Source: Chitinophaga alhagiae (GTDB lineage Bacteria > Bacteroidota > Bacteroidia > Chitinophagales > Chitinophagaceae). From it: a DNA stretch of 64,000 nt. This document shows positions 1 through 8,642 of the stretch, piece after piece; position 1 is the first letter of the stretch; the number at the start of each line of letters is the position of its first letter. The notes beneath the pieces were generated by a model. It made no database searches. It was not told the DNA's origin and saw only the letters and a program-made list of their open reading frames with translations. A program made the translations under genes and the position numbers. The stretch is from positions 1,178,001 to 1,242,000 of the forward strand of contig NZ_QXMH01000002.1 of NCBI RefSeq assembly GCF_003568665.1. The letters run 5' to 3'.

Positions 1-1
1 G

Positions 2-2737
2 GCGTTTGCGGAAACGGTACAGTTGCCCGGTACCATGGAAGAGAACAAAAAAGGGCGGCCGGTGCAAAAGGCATCGCCCCAATACCTGAACCAGACGTGG
101 CAATACGCCGGGGCCGCCTGGTACCGGAAAGAAATAGACATCCCCGCATCGTGGAGCGGCCGGCAAACACAGCTGTTCCTGGAACGTACCAAGGCCACAC
201 AGGTGTGGGTAGATGGCCAACCGGCAGGGGAGAGCACCCTGCTTTCCGCCCCGCAGGTATACCGCCTTGGCCACCTGCTGACGCCCGGCCGGCACACCCT
301 CACCATTATGGTGAACAACGACCCGAAGCTGCTGCCCGTAGGCGGCTCCCACATCCTCAGCGAGCATACGCAAACCAACTGGAACGGCATCATCGGCAAC
401 ATGTACGTGGAAGCGCTGCCCGCCGTTGAAATAACGCAGGTGCGCATTACGCCGGATGTAAAGGGCCGCCGCGCATTGGTACGGCTGCTGGTACGCAACC
501 ATCTTTCCGCTGCCCGAACGGCTACGCTGGAGTTGCAGGCCGCTTTGTGGAACAGCGCCCGCAAACACAATGTCCCGCCGCTGCGGCAGGCCGTGCAGCT
601 GCAAGGCAGGGATACGGTGCTGGAGTTTTCTTACCCCCTCGGCCCGCGGGCCGCCCTGTGGAGCGAATATACCCCTGCGCTGTACCGGCTGAACATCACC
701 CTGCGGAATGGGGATAAAATACTGGACCGCTCTGTTGCGGACTTTGGCCTGCGGGCGTTCAAAACCGCCGGTACGCACTTTACCATCAACGGCGTGATCA
801 CTTTTCTGCGCGGCAAGAACGACGGCTGCATTTTTCCCCTCACCGGCTACCCGCCAACAGATACGGCGGCCTGGCGCCGGTTGTACCGCATTGCCAAAAG
901 CTATGGCATCAACCACTACCGTTTTCATTCCTACACCCCGCCGCAGGCCGCTTTTACCGCGGCAGACGTGGAGGGTATTTACATACAGGCGGAACTGCCC
1001 AACTGGTCTGACTTCAAGGTGGCAGACACCTTCCGGGCCGGTTTCCAGTTGCGGGAAGGCCTGGCCATACTGGACGCCTGCGGCAACCATCCGTCTTTTG
1101 TGATGTGTACCCTGGGCAATGAGCTGAGCGGGGATGAGGCGGTACACAACCGCCTGGCGGCCGCGCTCAGGGCGCATGATACGCGCCGCCTTTACGCCCG
1201 CGGCACCAACGCGTTCTATGCAGACCCCAAACCCGGCCCTGCAGATGATTTCTGGGTAACCATGCGCACGGGCAAAGAATCCCCGCAGCGGGAAACGGAC
1301 GTACGCGGCTCTTTTGCTACTACGGAAGATGTGGAGAACGGCCTGCTCAATGCCTGCCCGCCATCCACCCGCCGCAACTTTGCCGCCGCGCTGCAAGGCT
1401 TCGGCCTGCCCATTGTAGGCCATGAGACCGGGCAATACCAGGTATACCCGGACTATCAGGAAATACCCCGCTACACCGGCGTGCTGAAAGCCGCCAACCT
1501 GGGCATATTCAGGGAAAGGCTGCAAAAAGCCGGCATGGGCGGCCAGGCGGAAGATTTCTTCAAAGCCTCCGGGAAACTGACGGCCCTGCTGTACCGCGAA
1601 GAAATAGAGATGGTGTTCAGAACGCCCGGCATGGCCGGTTTTCAGCTGCTTGACCTGCAGGATTTTCCCGGCCAGGGCACGGCGCTGGTAGGGTTGCTAA
1701 ACGCTTTTATGGAAAGCAAAGGGCTGATAGATACCGCAGCGTTCCGCAGCTTCAACAGTGATGTGGTGCTGCAATTGCTCATGGACAAATACACCTGGAG
1801 CAACCAGGAAACCTATACCGCAGACGTGCAGCTGGTGAATTACAGCGGCGCCGCCCTGCGCAACAAGACCATCCGCTGGCAGGCCCTTGACGGCGGCCGG
1901 GTAGTGGGGCAGGGCAGCCTGTCCGTACCATTGGCCCGCAACGGCGGCATTCAGCCCGCGGGCCGCATCCGCCTGCCCCTGCAGCGGGTTACGGCCGCCG
2001 CCAAACTGACCGTTCGCCTGACGGCTGCCGGGGTGCGCGCGGTGGAATACCCGGTGTGGGTGTACCCGCCGCAGGCGGAGGTGTTTCCCGGCAAAAGCGC
2101 AGCGCTGGCCGCCCCCGGTGCGGAGCAAATTGCCGACGGTATAACCGGCGCGGCGGGCAACCAGCCCCAGGCAACCGCAGGCATCACCATTGCCACCGCC
2201 CTCACGCCGCAGGTAACAGCGGTCTTGAACAACGGCGGAAAAGTGCTGCTCTTCCCAGACCATGATGCCGTGAAAAGCAAGTCCGTAGGCCCGCAGTTCA
2301 TTGCCGAGTTCTGGAACTGGCTGGTGTTCAAAGGCGGGGCGGAACGTATGAAAAGGCCGGTATCTGCCGGTACGCTGGGCATTCTCACAGACCCGGCGCA
2401 TCCGCTGTTCCGGCATTTCCCAACAGAGTTCCATACCAACTGGCAATGGTGGCATATTCTCAAGAATGCCCGCCCGCTGGTGCTGGACAAAACAGATACC
2501 GCTTACCGGCCCATTGTGCAGGTGATAGACAATATTGACCGCAACCACAAGCTGGGCCTCATCTTTGAATGCCGCGTAGGCAAAGGCAGCCTGCTGGTGT
2601 GCATGGCCAACCTGCCCGCTATCCGGCAACAGCCCGAAGCCCGGCAGTTGTATCACAGCATCCTGGAGTACATGCGCAGCGCGCGCTTCCAGCCGCGGGC
2701 CGGCTTCAGCATGGCGCAATTAGAGGAGATCTTATAA
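2..2737 (+). CDS. Glycoside hydrolase family 2 protein (5' end outside window)
   Basis: The frame is open from base 2, and the residues before the first possible starts (FAETVQLPGT) look like the linker between signal peptide and sugar-binding domain of GH2 enzymes, so the true start lies upstream. Domain order is the GH2 one: jelly-roll sugar-binding domain (about the first 130 residues), immunoglobulin-like domain, then a TIM barrel. The acid/base is probably the Glu of CTLGNELSG (codon 1121-1123) and the nucleophile the Glu of IVGHETGQY (1424-1426). A long C-terminal beta-rich part follows. It ends 12 bp before a GH88 gene, so the two probably act together on a uronate-containing polysaccharide. 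The exact glycosidase specificity cannot be read from the sequence. Confidence 0.88.
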   Translation, partial: AFAETVQLPGTMEENKKGRPVQKASPQYLNQTWQYAGAAWYRKEIDIPASWSGRQTQLFLERTKATQVWVDGQPAGESTLLSAPQVYRLGHLLTPGRHTLTIMVNNDPKLLPVGGSHILSEHTQTNWNGIIGNMYVEALPAVEITQVRITPDVKGRRALVRLLVRNHLSAARTATLELQAALWNSARKHNVPPLRQAVQLQGRDTVLEFSYPLGPRAALWSEYTPALYRLNITLRNGDKILDRSVADFGLRAFKTAGTHFTINGVITFLRGKNDGCIFPLTGYPPTDTAAWRRLYRIAKSYGINHYRFHSYTPPQAAFTAADVEGIYIQAELPNWSDFKVADTFRAGFQLREGLAILDACGNHPSFVMCTLGNELSGDEAVHNRLAAALRAHDTRRLYARGTNAFYADPKPGPADDFWVTMRTGKESPQRETDVRGSFATTEDVENGLLNACPPSTRRNFAAALQGFGLPIVGHETGQYQVYPDYQEIPRYTGVLKAANLGIFRERLQKAGMGGQAEDFFKASGKLTALLYREEIEMVFRTPGMAGFQLLDLQDFPGQGTALVGLLNAFMESKGLIDTAAFRSFNSDVVLQLLMDKYTWSNQETYTADVQLVNYSGAALRNKTIRWQALDGGRVVGQGSLSVPLARNGGIQPAGRIRLPLQRVTAAAKLTVRLTAAGVRAVEYPVWVYPPQAEVFPGKSAALAAPGAEQIADGITGAAGNQPQATAGITIATALTPQVTAVLNNGGKVLLFPDHDAVKSKSVGPQFIAEFWNWLVFKGGAERMKRPVSAGTLGILTDPAHPLFRHFPTEFHTNWQWWHILKNARPLVLDKTDTAYRPIVQVIDNIDRNHKLGLIFECRVGKGSLLVCMANLPAIRQQPEARQLYHSILEYMRSARFQPRAGFSMAQLEEIL

Positions 2738-2748
2738 AACGAAAACAG

Positions 2749-3939
2749 ATGTTACACATTCGCCGCATACTCATTTTTTTATTTTGCCTGGCCGCCATCC
2801 CTTCAACGGCGCAGCGGCTTAAAACCAACAAAAAGCTATTGAGAACGGTAGCGCAAAGCCAGCGTACCGCCGCGGCGCAATACAAGTTGCTTATGCGGCA
2901 GCTGCCGCTTGACCGCTTTCCGGTAACGTACTACGAAAAAACGGACAAGCTGGTGACCAGCGGCTCCGAGCCATGGGTAGGCGGCTTTTACCCCGGCGCG
3001 CTCTTCTACCTCTACGAGGGCACCAAAGACACGGCGCTCTTTAATGAGGCCCTGCGCAAACTGGGGCCCATGGAGAAAGAACAGTTCAACAAAACCACGC
3101 ACGACCTGGGTTTTATGATGTACTGCTCCTTTGGCAACGCCAAACGCATTGCGCCCCGCCCGGAGTATGACCAGGTGTTGATCAACAGCGCCAAATCCCT
3201 CTGCACGCGCTTCTCCGAAAAGGTAGGCTGCATCCGCTCCTGGGATTCCGATGCCGCGCGTTTTATGGTGATCATAGACAATATGGTGAACCTGGAGCTG
3301 TTATTTGCCGCTACCCGCCTCACCGGGGACTCCACGTATTACAAGGTGGCCGTAACCCATGCCAATACCACCATGCAGCACCACTTCCGGCCGGATTACA
3401 GCGCTCACCACCTGGTGATCTACAACCCCGCCACCGGCGCCGTGTCTAAAAAACAGACCGTGCAGGGCGCGTCAGACAGCTCCGCCTGGTCTCGCGGGCA
3501 GGCCTGGGGCCTGTACGGCTATACCGTCATGTACCGGGAAACAAAAGATAAAAAATACCTCGATCAGGCCAACCATATTGCGCAATTCATACTGCAGCAC
3601 CCTAACCTGCCGGCAGACAAGATCCCGTACTGGGACTTCAACGCCCCCGGCATCCCCAACGTGCCGAGAGACGTTTCCGCCGGCGCGGTGATCTGCTCCG
3701 CCCTGTTTGAACTGGCCAGGTACGCAGACCGCCCAACGGCCAAAACATATTTCAAGGCGGCGGAAAGCATGCTGAAAGCCATGTGCTCGCCCGCTTACCT
3801 GGCGGCCGCCGGCACCAACGGCGGTTTGCTGCTGCTGCATGGCGTGGGCAACCACCCCCGTAACGCAGACATTGACGTGCCGCTGATTTACGCCGATTAT
3901 TATTTCACGGAGGCCATGCGCCGTTACCAGCAGTGGTAA
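2749..3939 (+). CDS. GH88 unsaturated glucuronyl hydrolase, secreted
   Basis: A 396-residue protein with a clear signal peptide (hydrophobic stretch after MLHIRR, ending STAQ). It has the GH88 pattern: EPWVGGFYPGALFYLYE, a THDLGF motif with Asp119, WDSDAARFMVIIDNMVNLEL with Asp166/168, and SSAWSRGQAWGLYGY. The family removes the unsaturated uronic acid that polysaccharide lyases leave at the non-reducing end, by hydrating the double bond; two conserved Asp residues are needed. The ATG is chosen because it gives the signal peptide; a longer in-frame extension overlaps the GH2 gene. Its GH2 neighbour suggests a polysaccharide utilisation locus reaching left of the window. The lyase itself is not in view. 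Confidence 0.92.
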   Translation: MLHIRRILIFLFCLAAIPSTAQRLKTNKKLLRTVAQSQRTAAAQYKLLMRQLPLDRFPVTYYEKTDKLVTSGSEPWVGGFYPGALFYLYEGTKDTALFNEALRKLGPMEKEQFNKTTHDLGFMMYCSFGNAKRIAPRPEYDQVLINSAKSLCTRFSEKVGCIRSWDSDAARFMVIIDNMVNLELLFAATRLTGDSTYYKVAVTHANTTMQHHFRPDYSAHHLVIYNPATGAVSKKQTVQGASDSSAWSRGQAWGLYGYTVMYRETKDKKYLDQANHIAQFILQHPNLPADKIPYWDFNAPGIPNVPRDVSAGAVICSALFELARYADRPTAKTYFKAAESMLKAMCSPAYLAAAGTNGGLLLLHGVGNHPRNADIDVPLIYADYYFTEAMRRYQQW

Positions 3940-4080
3940 GCAACATAGAATTGTTATATTTACAACAAAGGCATTATGACGAGATCGTTCCCCAGCCCCA
4001 ACCGTTCATTGAAGGAATATGGCATTTCGATGAAAATCTGACAACAATGTAGCCGGTTTTTCATACCTGTGTGGTCTTAA

Positions 4081-5115
4081 TTGCAAATTGATACCCGCGT
4101 GACAGCCCAGATCAAAAAAAGAAGCTACTGGCTGAAAGTTTTCCTGGCATATGCTGCAGTAGAAGCCTGTATTCAGCTGCTGCTCTGGTTGGTGCTGAAC
4201 CACTTTGGCGGTAGCCCGATAAGCATCCTGGAGTTCCATGTTGTGATGTGGGTTTTTCAATGCCTGCTGGCCTGGCCCATATGGTTAGTGGCCTGGAAAG
4301 CGACCCGCTACCCCGTGCTGGCCCAGGTCATTATCAACCTGGCCTTTTACGTGGTGTACAGCTTTGCCTGGTTCGGGCCGGTGCAGGATGGCATTGCGTT
4401 CTGCTTTGACCAGCTGCAGCAGCTCACAAGAGCCCCCGGCAACAGGATCACCCCTTATGTTGACAGGGCCGATCAGTACTGGATACTAAATTACCAGTTG
4501 CTGAAGCATGGTTTCAGACTGGGCTGGTTTTTCCTTGCATTATATTTTTATCATTACCTGCTGGCGGAAAAAAAGCGGATGCAGCTGGCGCTTGCCAACA
4601 AAGAACTGCAGCTGGACGCATTTAAATGGCGGCTGAACCCCGGTTTTTACCTCAACACGATCAGCTACCTGCAACGTATTGCCAGGCAGAAGCCCAGGCT
4701 GGCCTCACAGCCCATTCTGAAGCTGGCGGATGTAATGGAGTATGTGATTTACGAAGCAAAAGAGAAAGAAGTATGGCTGCTGCGGGAAGTCCATTTTTTG
4801 CAACAATACCTGCAGCTGCTGAACGGCCAGCACGGCAGTACCATATTTACCCTGGAAGTGCAGGGGAAGCCGGGAGAGCAAAAGATGCAGCCGCTATTGC
4901 TGACCGGGCTGGTAGATAAAGTATGCCTGGTGAATGATCAAAACAGTGAATGGCGGATCAGTTTGTCATTTTCCGCTGAAGAACTGACGGCGGAATTTAC
5001 CGGGCAGTTCAACAACATGCCCGATCTGGGATTTGAACAGGCTTTTTCCACGCCGGAAAGAACGCCAACCGGCATTGCAGTAAAGATAAAACTACATGCG
5101 CCTCAAAGATCATGA
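4081..5115 (+). CDS. Degenerate LytS/YehU-type histidine kinase (pseudokinase)
   Basis: About four N-terminal membrane segments (residues 17-160) are followed by a His_kinase-type region clearly homologous to the next gene: LQLALxNKxxQLxAxxxxLNP and the PLLL segment align well. The catalytic features are gone. The NPHF phospho-acceptor motif is NPGF, with Gly188 in place of His. The N-box FVENAFKHG is replaced by LVDKVCLVN (277-285), and no glycine-rich ATP lid is visible. The reading frame is intact over 344 codons, so this is not obviously a decaying gene. The start is TTG directly after a stop codon, or GTG at 4099; no ATG is available. It overlaps the active kinase gene by 20 bp, implying coupled translation. 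A role as regulatory partner or dimerisation subunit is inference. Confidence 0.82.
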   Translation: MQIDTRVTAQIKKRSYWLKVFLAYAAVEACIQLLLWLVLNHFGGSPISILEFHVVMWVFQCLLAWPIWLVAWKATRYPVLAQVIINLAFYVVYSFAWFGPVQDGIAFCFDQLQQLTRAPGNRITPYVDRADQYWILNYQLLKHGFRLGWFFLALYFYHYLLAEKKRMQLALANKELQLDAFKWRLNPGFYLNTISYLQRIARQKPRLASQPILKLADVMEYVIYEAKEKEVWLLREVHFLQQYLQLLNGQHGSTIFTLEVQGKPGEQKMQPLLLTGLVDKVCLVNDQNSEWRISLSFSAEELTAEFTGQFNNMPDLGFEQAFSTPERTPTGIAVKIKLHAPQRS

Positions 5116-6145
5116 TACGGTAAAGTTCTGGGCCCGGTGCTTTCTGCTGTACGCCATGGCTGAAGCGGCATACGGCATGATAGAGTATGCCACTACGTAT
5201 TATTTTTGTGAGCATTGCGTATTGCCGTTCCCTTTTTACCTGCTTAACTGGTTGGCAGGGCTGGCCTTTGTGCTGGTTGTATGGTATTGCCTGAACAAGA
5301 TCTATTACTATGCCCTGTGGAAAGCAGTGGCCCTGAACGTGCTTATTTTTGCAGGGTACATGCTGGTATGGGTATGCTGGGAATATGCTGTTTTTCATGC
5401 CGGCCCGCAGTGGCTGACAGGCCCGGCAAGGTACAATTCAAATTCTTTCCCGGAACTTATATATGCTTCCTGGAGCGACATCGGTAAATATACGTTCCGC
5501 CTGGCCATCTTTTATGCGCTCCGGTTTTATTATGAGTACAGGAAAACAGAGCGGCAGCATCTCCAGCTGGCGCTGATCAATAAAGACATGCAGCTGCATG
5601 CCATCAGGCAGCAGCTGAATCCCCATTTTTATTTCAATACGCTGAATAATTTATACGGCCTGGCCAGGGAAGATGATAAGAGGCTGCCCCCGGCGCTGGA
5701 CCAATTGGCCAACATCATGCGTTATGTTATAACGGATAGCAGCCATAAAGCCGTACCGCTTGCCCGGGAGCTGACCTTTCTGCAAAGTTATATAGCGCTG
5801 GAAAGACTGCGGTACGAAGATGATATACTGATCGAAATGGATATTGCCGGCCGGCCCAACGGGCAAATGATCTCCCCGCTGCTGCTGGTGCAGTTTGTGG
5901 AGAATGCCTTTAAGCATGGCATGAAAGATAAATCCGGCAATAGCTGGATCAGGATCAAACTGAACATTGAAAAAGACGGGATCATGTTCACCATACAAAA
6001 CAGCAGCATGGAAAAGGCGTTTACGGACGGGGTTGGCGTTACCGCCGTAAAGCAGCTCCTGCACCTGGAGTATGGCAGCAAACATGAACTGACCATACAA
6101 TCCCGGGACAATATTTTTGCAGTGATGTTAAAAATAAACCGATGA
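5096..6145 (+). CDS. LytS/YehU-type sensor histidine kinase
   Basis: Several N-terminal membrane segments (residues 10-30, 45-65, 75-100, 130-145) precede a His_kinase (PF06580-type) domain. The phospho-acceptor is His177 in QLNPHFYFNTLNNL, and the N-box is FVENAFKHGM with Asn270. The C-terminal lid is short (DGVGVTAVKQLL), as usual for this family. The enzyme should autophosphorylate and pass the phosphate to the LytTR regulator whose gene overlaps by 4 bp (ATGA). It is paralogous to the inactive-looking gene just upstream. The signal sensed is unknown; the membrane segments have little periplasmic loop. Confidence 0.92.
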   Translation: MRLKDHDTVKFWARCFLLYAMAEAAYGMIEYATTYYFCEHCVLPFPFYLLNWLAGLAFVLVVWYCLNKIYYYALWKAVALNVLIFAGYMLVWVCWEYAVFHAGPQWLTGPARYNSNSFPELIYASWSDIGKYTFRLAIFYALRFYYEYRKTERQHLQLALINKDMQLHAIRQQLNPHFYFNTLNNLYGLAREDDKRLPPALDQLANIMRYVITDSSHKAVPLARELTFLQSYIALERLRYEDDILIEMDIAGRPNGQMISPLLLVQFVENAFKHGMKDKSGNSWIRIKLNIEKDGIMFTIQNSSMEKAFTDGVGVTAVKQLLHLEYGSKHELTIQSRDNIFAVMLKINR

Positions 6146-6864
6146 AAAAGATCGCCTGTATTATTATTGATGATGAGCCTATTGCCCGCCGCATACTGGA
6201 AGATTATATCAGTGCGGACGGCAGGCTGTGGTTGCAGGGCAGTTATAAAAAGGCCGCTGACGCAGTGGCGGCTATAGCGGAACATAACATAGAACTGATA
6301 TTTCTGGACATTAACATGCCCGGCCTCAACGGCTTCCAGTTTTTGAAAACCATGTCCCGTCCGCCCGCAGTAGTGTTCACTACCGCCTACCGGGAGTTTG
6401 CCTTGCAGGGCTTTGATGCCGATGCTGTTGATTATTTGCTAAAGCCCATTACGCAGGAACGTTTTTTCCTGGCCATAGATAAAGCGTTCCGTCTGTTGAG
6501 GGCCGCTGTTCCAGATGCTTCTGCCAATGATTGCTGCTTTGTAAGGTCTGACGGGATGCTGTTGAAGGTCTTGTACCGGGATATTTTGTTTATTGAAGCG
6601 CTGAAAGAATACGTAAAAATAGTAACCCGTGAAAAGCCCGTTATTACCTATCACACACTTTCCGGCCTGGAAGAAAAAATGCCGCCCGGGATGTTTTACA
6701 GGATACACCGTTCCTATCTGGTCAATATCCATGCGGTAGACGGAATTGACGGCGCTCTTGTCAGAATAGGGAAGCATGAGCTGCCGCTCAGCCGCGAAGA
6801 GCGGGATACGTTCACCCAATTTATTACGCAGGGAAAGATCATCTCGAAGAACAAGCCCGGCTGA
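6142..6864 (+). CDS. LytTR-family response regulator
   Basis: The N-terminal receiver domain has the acidic pair D10/D11 (IIIDDEP), phospho-acceptor Asp56 (IFLDINMPG), Thr in VFTTAY and Lys in YLLKPI. A C-terminal LytTR DNA-binding domain follows (about residues 130-235; FIEALKEYVKIVT, FYRIHRSYLVNI). It is the cognate regulator of the overlapping kinase gene. Regulators of this class bind promoters as dimers at direct repeats. Target genes cannot be assigned from the sequence; the lipoprotein gene downstream is a plausible but unproven one. Confidence 0.94.
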   Translation: MKKIACIIIDDEPIARRILEDYISADGRLWLQGSYKKAADAVAAIAEHNIELIFLDINMPGLNGFQFLKTMSRPPAVVFTTAYREFALQGFDADAVDYLLKPITQERFFLAIDKAFRLLRAAVPDASANDCCFVRSDGMLLKVLYRDILFIEALKEYVKIVTREKPVITYHTLSGLEEKMPPGMFYRIHRSYLVNIHAVDGIDGALVRIGKHELPLSREERDTFTQFITQGKIISKNKPG

Positions 6865-6947
6865 ATAATAGCCGTTAATTGAAATTATCTGCCCTTTCGT
6901 TGAAAACCCTTGCCGTGTATAGACATTGGGCTGTAGCTTAGCTCCAT

Positions 6948-7799
6948 ATGAAACTCCAAAGGCATATTTCGGTATGGCTGCTTGGCATGCTCTCCCTTGG
7001 CTGCCAGAAAAAAGATGGCCCCAATATTAAAAGCAACGAAGAAGACGTTGTGAAAATGATAGGAATACTGCTGCCTGCCGTACAGAAGGCAAGCGAGCGC
7101 GCCACATGGGAACCCGCGGGTAGCGGGCTGCATCGGTCAAAAATCACACTAACGGAAGAAGAGCGTACCCGGATGCATAGAACGGTTGGCGCGCCAGACA
7201 TCAGGATCTTCATAGAAGGAGATACGGCAAAGAACGGGCGCAGCCTGCCTTATACAAAATTGCTGGAGGAAAAGTCGAGGATCGTGTACTACTATGAGTG
7301 GGACGGCCAAAATATCATCCTCTACCGCCAGTTCTCCGGCAGCCCGGAAAGAAAGGGCGAAATAGAGATAATATCCACCAGCTGGGGCTGGTCTTCCATC
7401 TACCCGGATTTTCCACTGGATATGAAAGCCGCCGAACAGCAACGGTTAATGGCGCTCTTGCTCCCCGCCGTGCAGAAAGTAAGGGATGTTGGGCACCTCA
7501 AGCTGGTAAAAGATGGTGTGCTTGCCACGGAAACCACCTTCACGGACGAAGAATCCCGGAACATGGACCAGGCCATCGGCAAGCCCGATGTCAGGATATT
7601 TCTTGCGGGAGACACTGCAAAAGACGGCAGAAGCATGCCTTATACCACGCTGTTGCCCGGCAGCGCTACCCGGGTGGTTTATTACTATGAACGGGTGGGG
7701 CAGCAGCTGATCATCCGTTATCAGTCCACCGGCTCACCAACGGCCGGCGCGGCCGCCGTTGAAAGTATCAGCATGAACTATGTGAAAATCAAATTCTAA
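6948..7799 (+). CDS. Lipoprotein made of two tandem homologous domains
   Basis: A short hydrophobic signal ends in the lipobox LSLGC (Cys19), so this is a predicted lipoprotein. The rest is one module present twice, about residues 35-145 and 165-278. Both copies contain LLPAVQK, then PD(I/V)RIF(I/L)xGDTAK(N/D)GRS(L/M)PYT, then R(I/V)VYYYE and (F/S)(S/T)GSP at matching spacing. The duplication is therefore in-frame and complete. I do not recognise the module. It lies after a LytTR system and before another small lipoprotein on the same strand. Confidence 0.78.
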   Translation: MKLQRHISVWLLGMLSLGCQKKDGPNIKSNEEDVVKMIGILLPAVQKASERATWEPAGSGLHRSKITLTEEERTRMHRTVGAPDIRIFIEGDTAKNGRSLPYTKLLEEKSRIVYYYEWDGQNIILYRQFSGSPERKGEIEIISTSWGWSSIYPDFPLDMKAAEQQRLMALLLPAVQKVRDVGHLKLVKDGVLATETTFTDEESRNMDQAIGKPDVRIFLAGDTAKDGRSMPYTTLLPGSATRVVYYYERVGQQLIIRYQSTGSPTAGAAAVESISMNYVKIKF

Positions 7800-7821
7800 C
7801 ATCACTTTAAATCCTACAGCT

Positions 7822-8208
7822 ATGAAAATGATATGGGCCCTGGCGGCCGTAATATTTTTCTTCCCCGGCTGCAAAAAAGGGGAGAAACCTTCAGAGCCGC
7901 AGGCAGCCCTGGTGGGCTATTGGAAGGGCGTCTTTGCAAGAGACAGCGGCAGTAAAATAGATGGCCTCTATATTTTGTTCCGGACAGGCGGAACGGTGAG
8001 GATATATGACATGAATTTGGAAACAGACACCGCTGCAACAAGTGGAGTAAGCCGATGGGAATCGACTTACTCCACCAGCGGTAAAACTGTTGTGATAAAG
8101 GGCGTTGTTTACACGTTTACAGGACAAATAAATGACGGGTTTTATAAGATAGAAGGGACTTTTGAGGACAAGTTCCTTAATACCGGTACTTTCAGCGTAA
8201 CCAGGTAA
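7822..8208 (+). CDS. Small lipoprotein, lipocalin-like in outline
   Basis: A 128-residue protein with a signal ending in the lipobox FFPGC (Cys17) and a lysine-rich +2 region. The mature part begins LVGYWKGVF and shows alternating hydrophobic/polar strands (DGLYILFRTGGTVRIYDM, TYSTSGKTVVIKGVVYTF, FEDKFLNTGTFSV). That is typical of small beta-barrel lipocalin-like domains in Bacteroidota, but no diagnostic motif was found. It starts 22 bp after the duplicated lipoprotein and is probably co-transcribed with it. Confidence 0.72.
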   Translation: MKMIWALAAVIFFFPGCKKGEKPSEPQAALVGYWKGVFARDSGSKIDGLYILFRTGGTVRIYDMNLETDTAATSGVSRWESTYSTSGKTVVIKGVVYTFTGQINDGFYKIEGTFEDKFLNTGTFSVTR

Positions 8209-8227
8209 TTGTGTTTGGCGCGGCCTT

Positions 8228-8638
8228 TCACCGGCCGCTCATGACAGGCCTTAACTCCCGGCCCATCTGGCTGAAGCGTTCATAAGTGGCCTGGCTGTTC
8301 TCTTTTTTATTAAGCCTGATGCGCAGCCTGCCCGGTTTCAGCAGGATGTAAAAAATGGCGCCGTTTTCCAGGGTGGTGGTGGCATCCAGTTCAACATCCC
8401 GGAAGGAGAGGTGGGTGTACCGGCCCAATTGTTCCTGCAGGTAGGCGCGTACCTTGTCAGTTTGCCCCCTGTTGTACTGTGCTTTTATTTCATACGTATT
8501 GTCTGAGTCTATTACGTGGTAAGAGAAATTACCATCGTTAAAAAGATGGCCTCCCCAGCCGGTTTGCCTGCCGTAGATGTAAAGGGCGCCAAGAATGCAG
8601 AGCGTGCCGAAAATGAATAATAGCAAATTCCTGTTCAT
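8228..8638 (-). CDS. Membrane-anchored protein of unknown function
   Basis: One N-terminal membrane segment (LLLFIFGTLCILGALYIYG) is followed by about 110 soluble residues with mixed strand/helix character and many charged residues. No family was recognised. It is the last gene of a five-gene minus-strand run that starts with an ECF sigma factor, and it begins 4 bp after the C1 peptidase gene. That tight spacing is the main evidence that it is real and works with the peptidase. Confidence 0.65.
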   Translation of the reverse strand: MNRNLLLFIFGTLCILGALYIYGRQTGWGGHLFNDGNFSYHVIDSDNTYEIKAQYNRGQTDKVRAYLQEQLGRYTHLSFRDVELDATTTLENGAIFYILLKPGRLRIRLNKKENSQATYERFSQMGRELRPVMSGR

Positions 8639-8642
8639 ACCG

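Noticed and set aside
1697..2719. 340-codon minus-strand frame within the GH2 gene
   Set aside because: A shadow of the GH2 reading frame; composition is atypical and no start context or motif supports it.
3976..4041. 21-residue ORF (MTRSFPSPNR...) between GH88 and the pseudokinase gene
   Set aside because: A weak TATATTTA element precedes it, but there is no conservation evidence or typical leader-peptide feature; length is within chance.
8220..8238. GCGGCC...GGCCGC hairpin between convergent genes
   Set aside because: It overlaps the end of the minus-strand coding region and has no T-run on either strand, so calling it a terminator is not justified.
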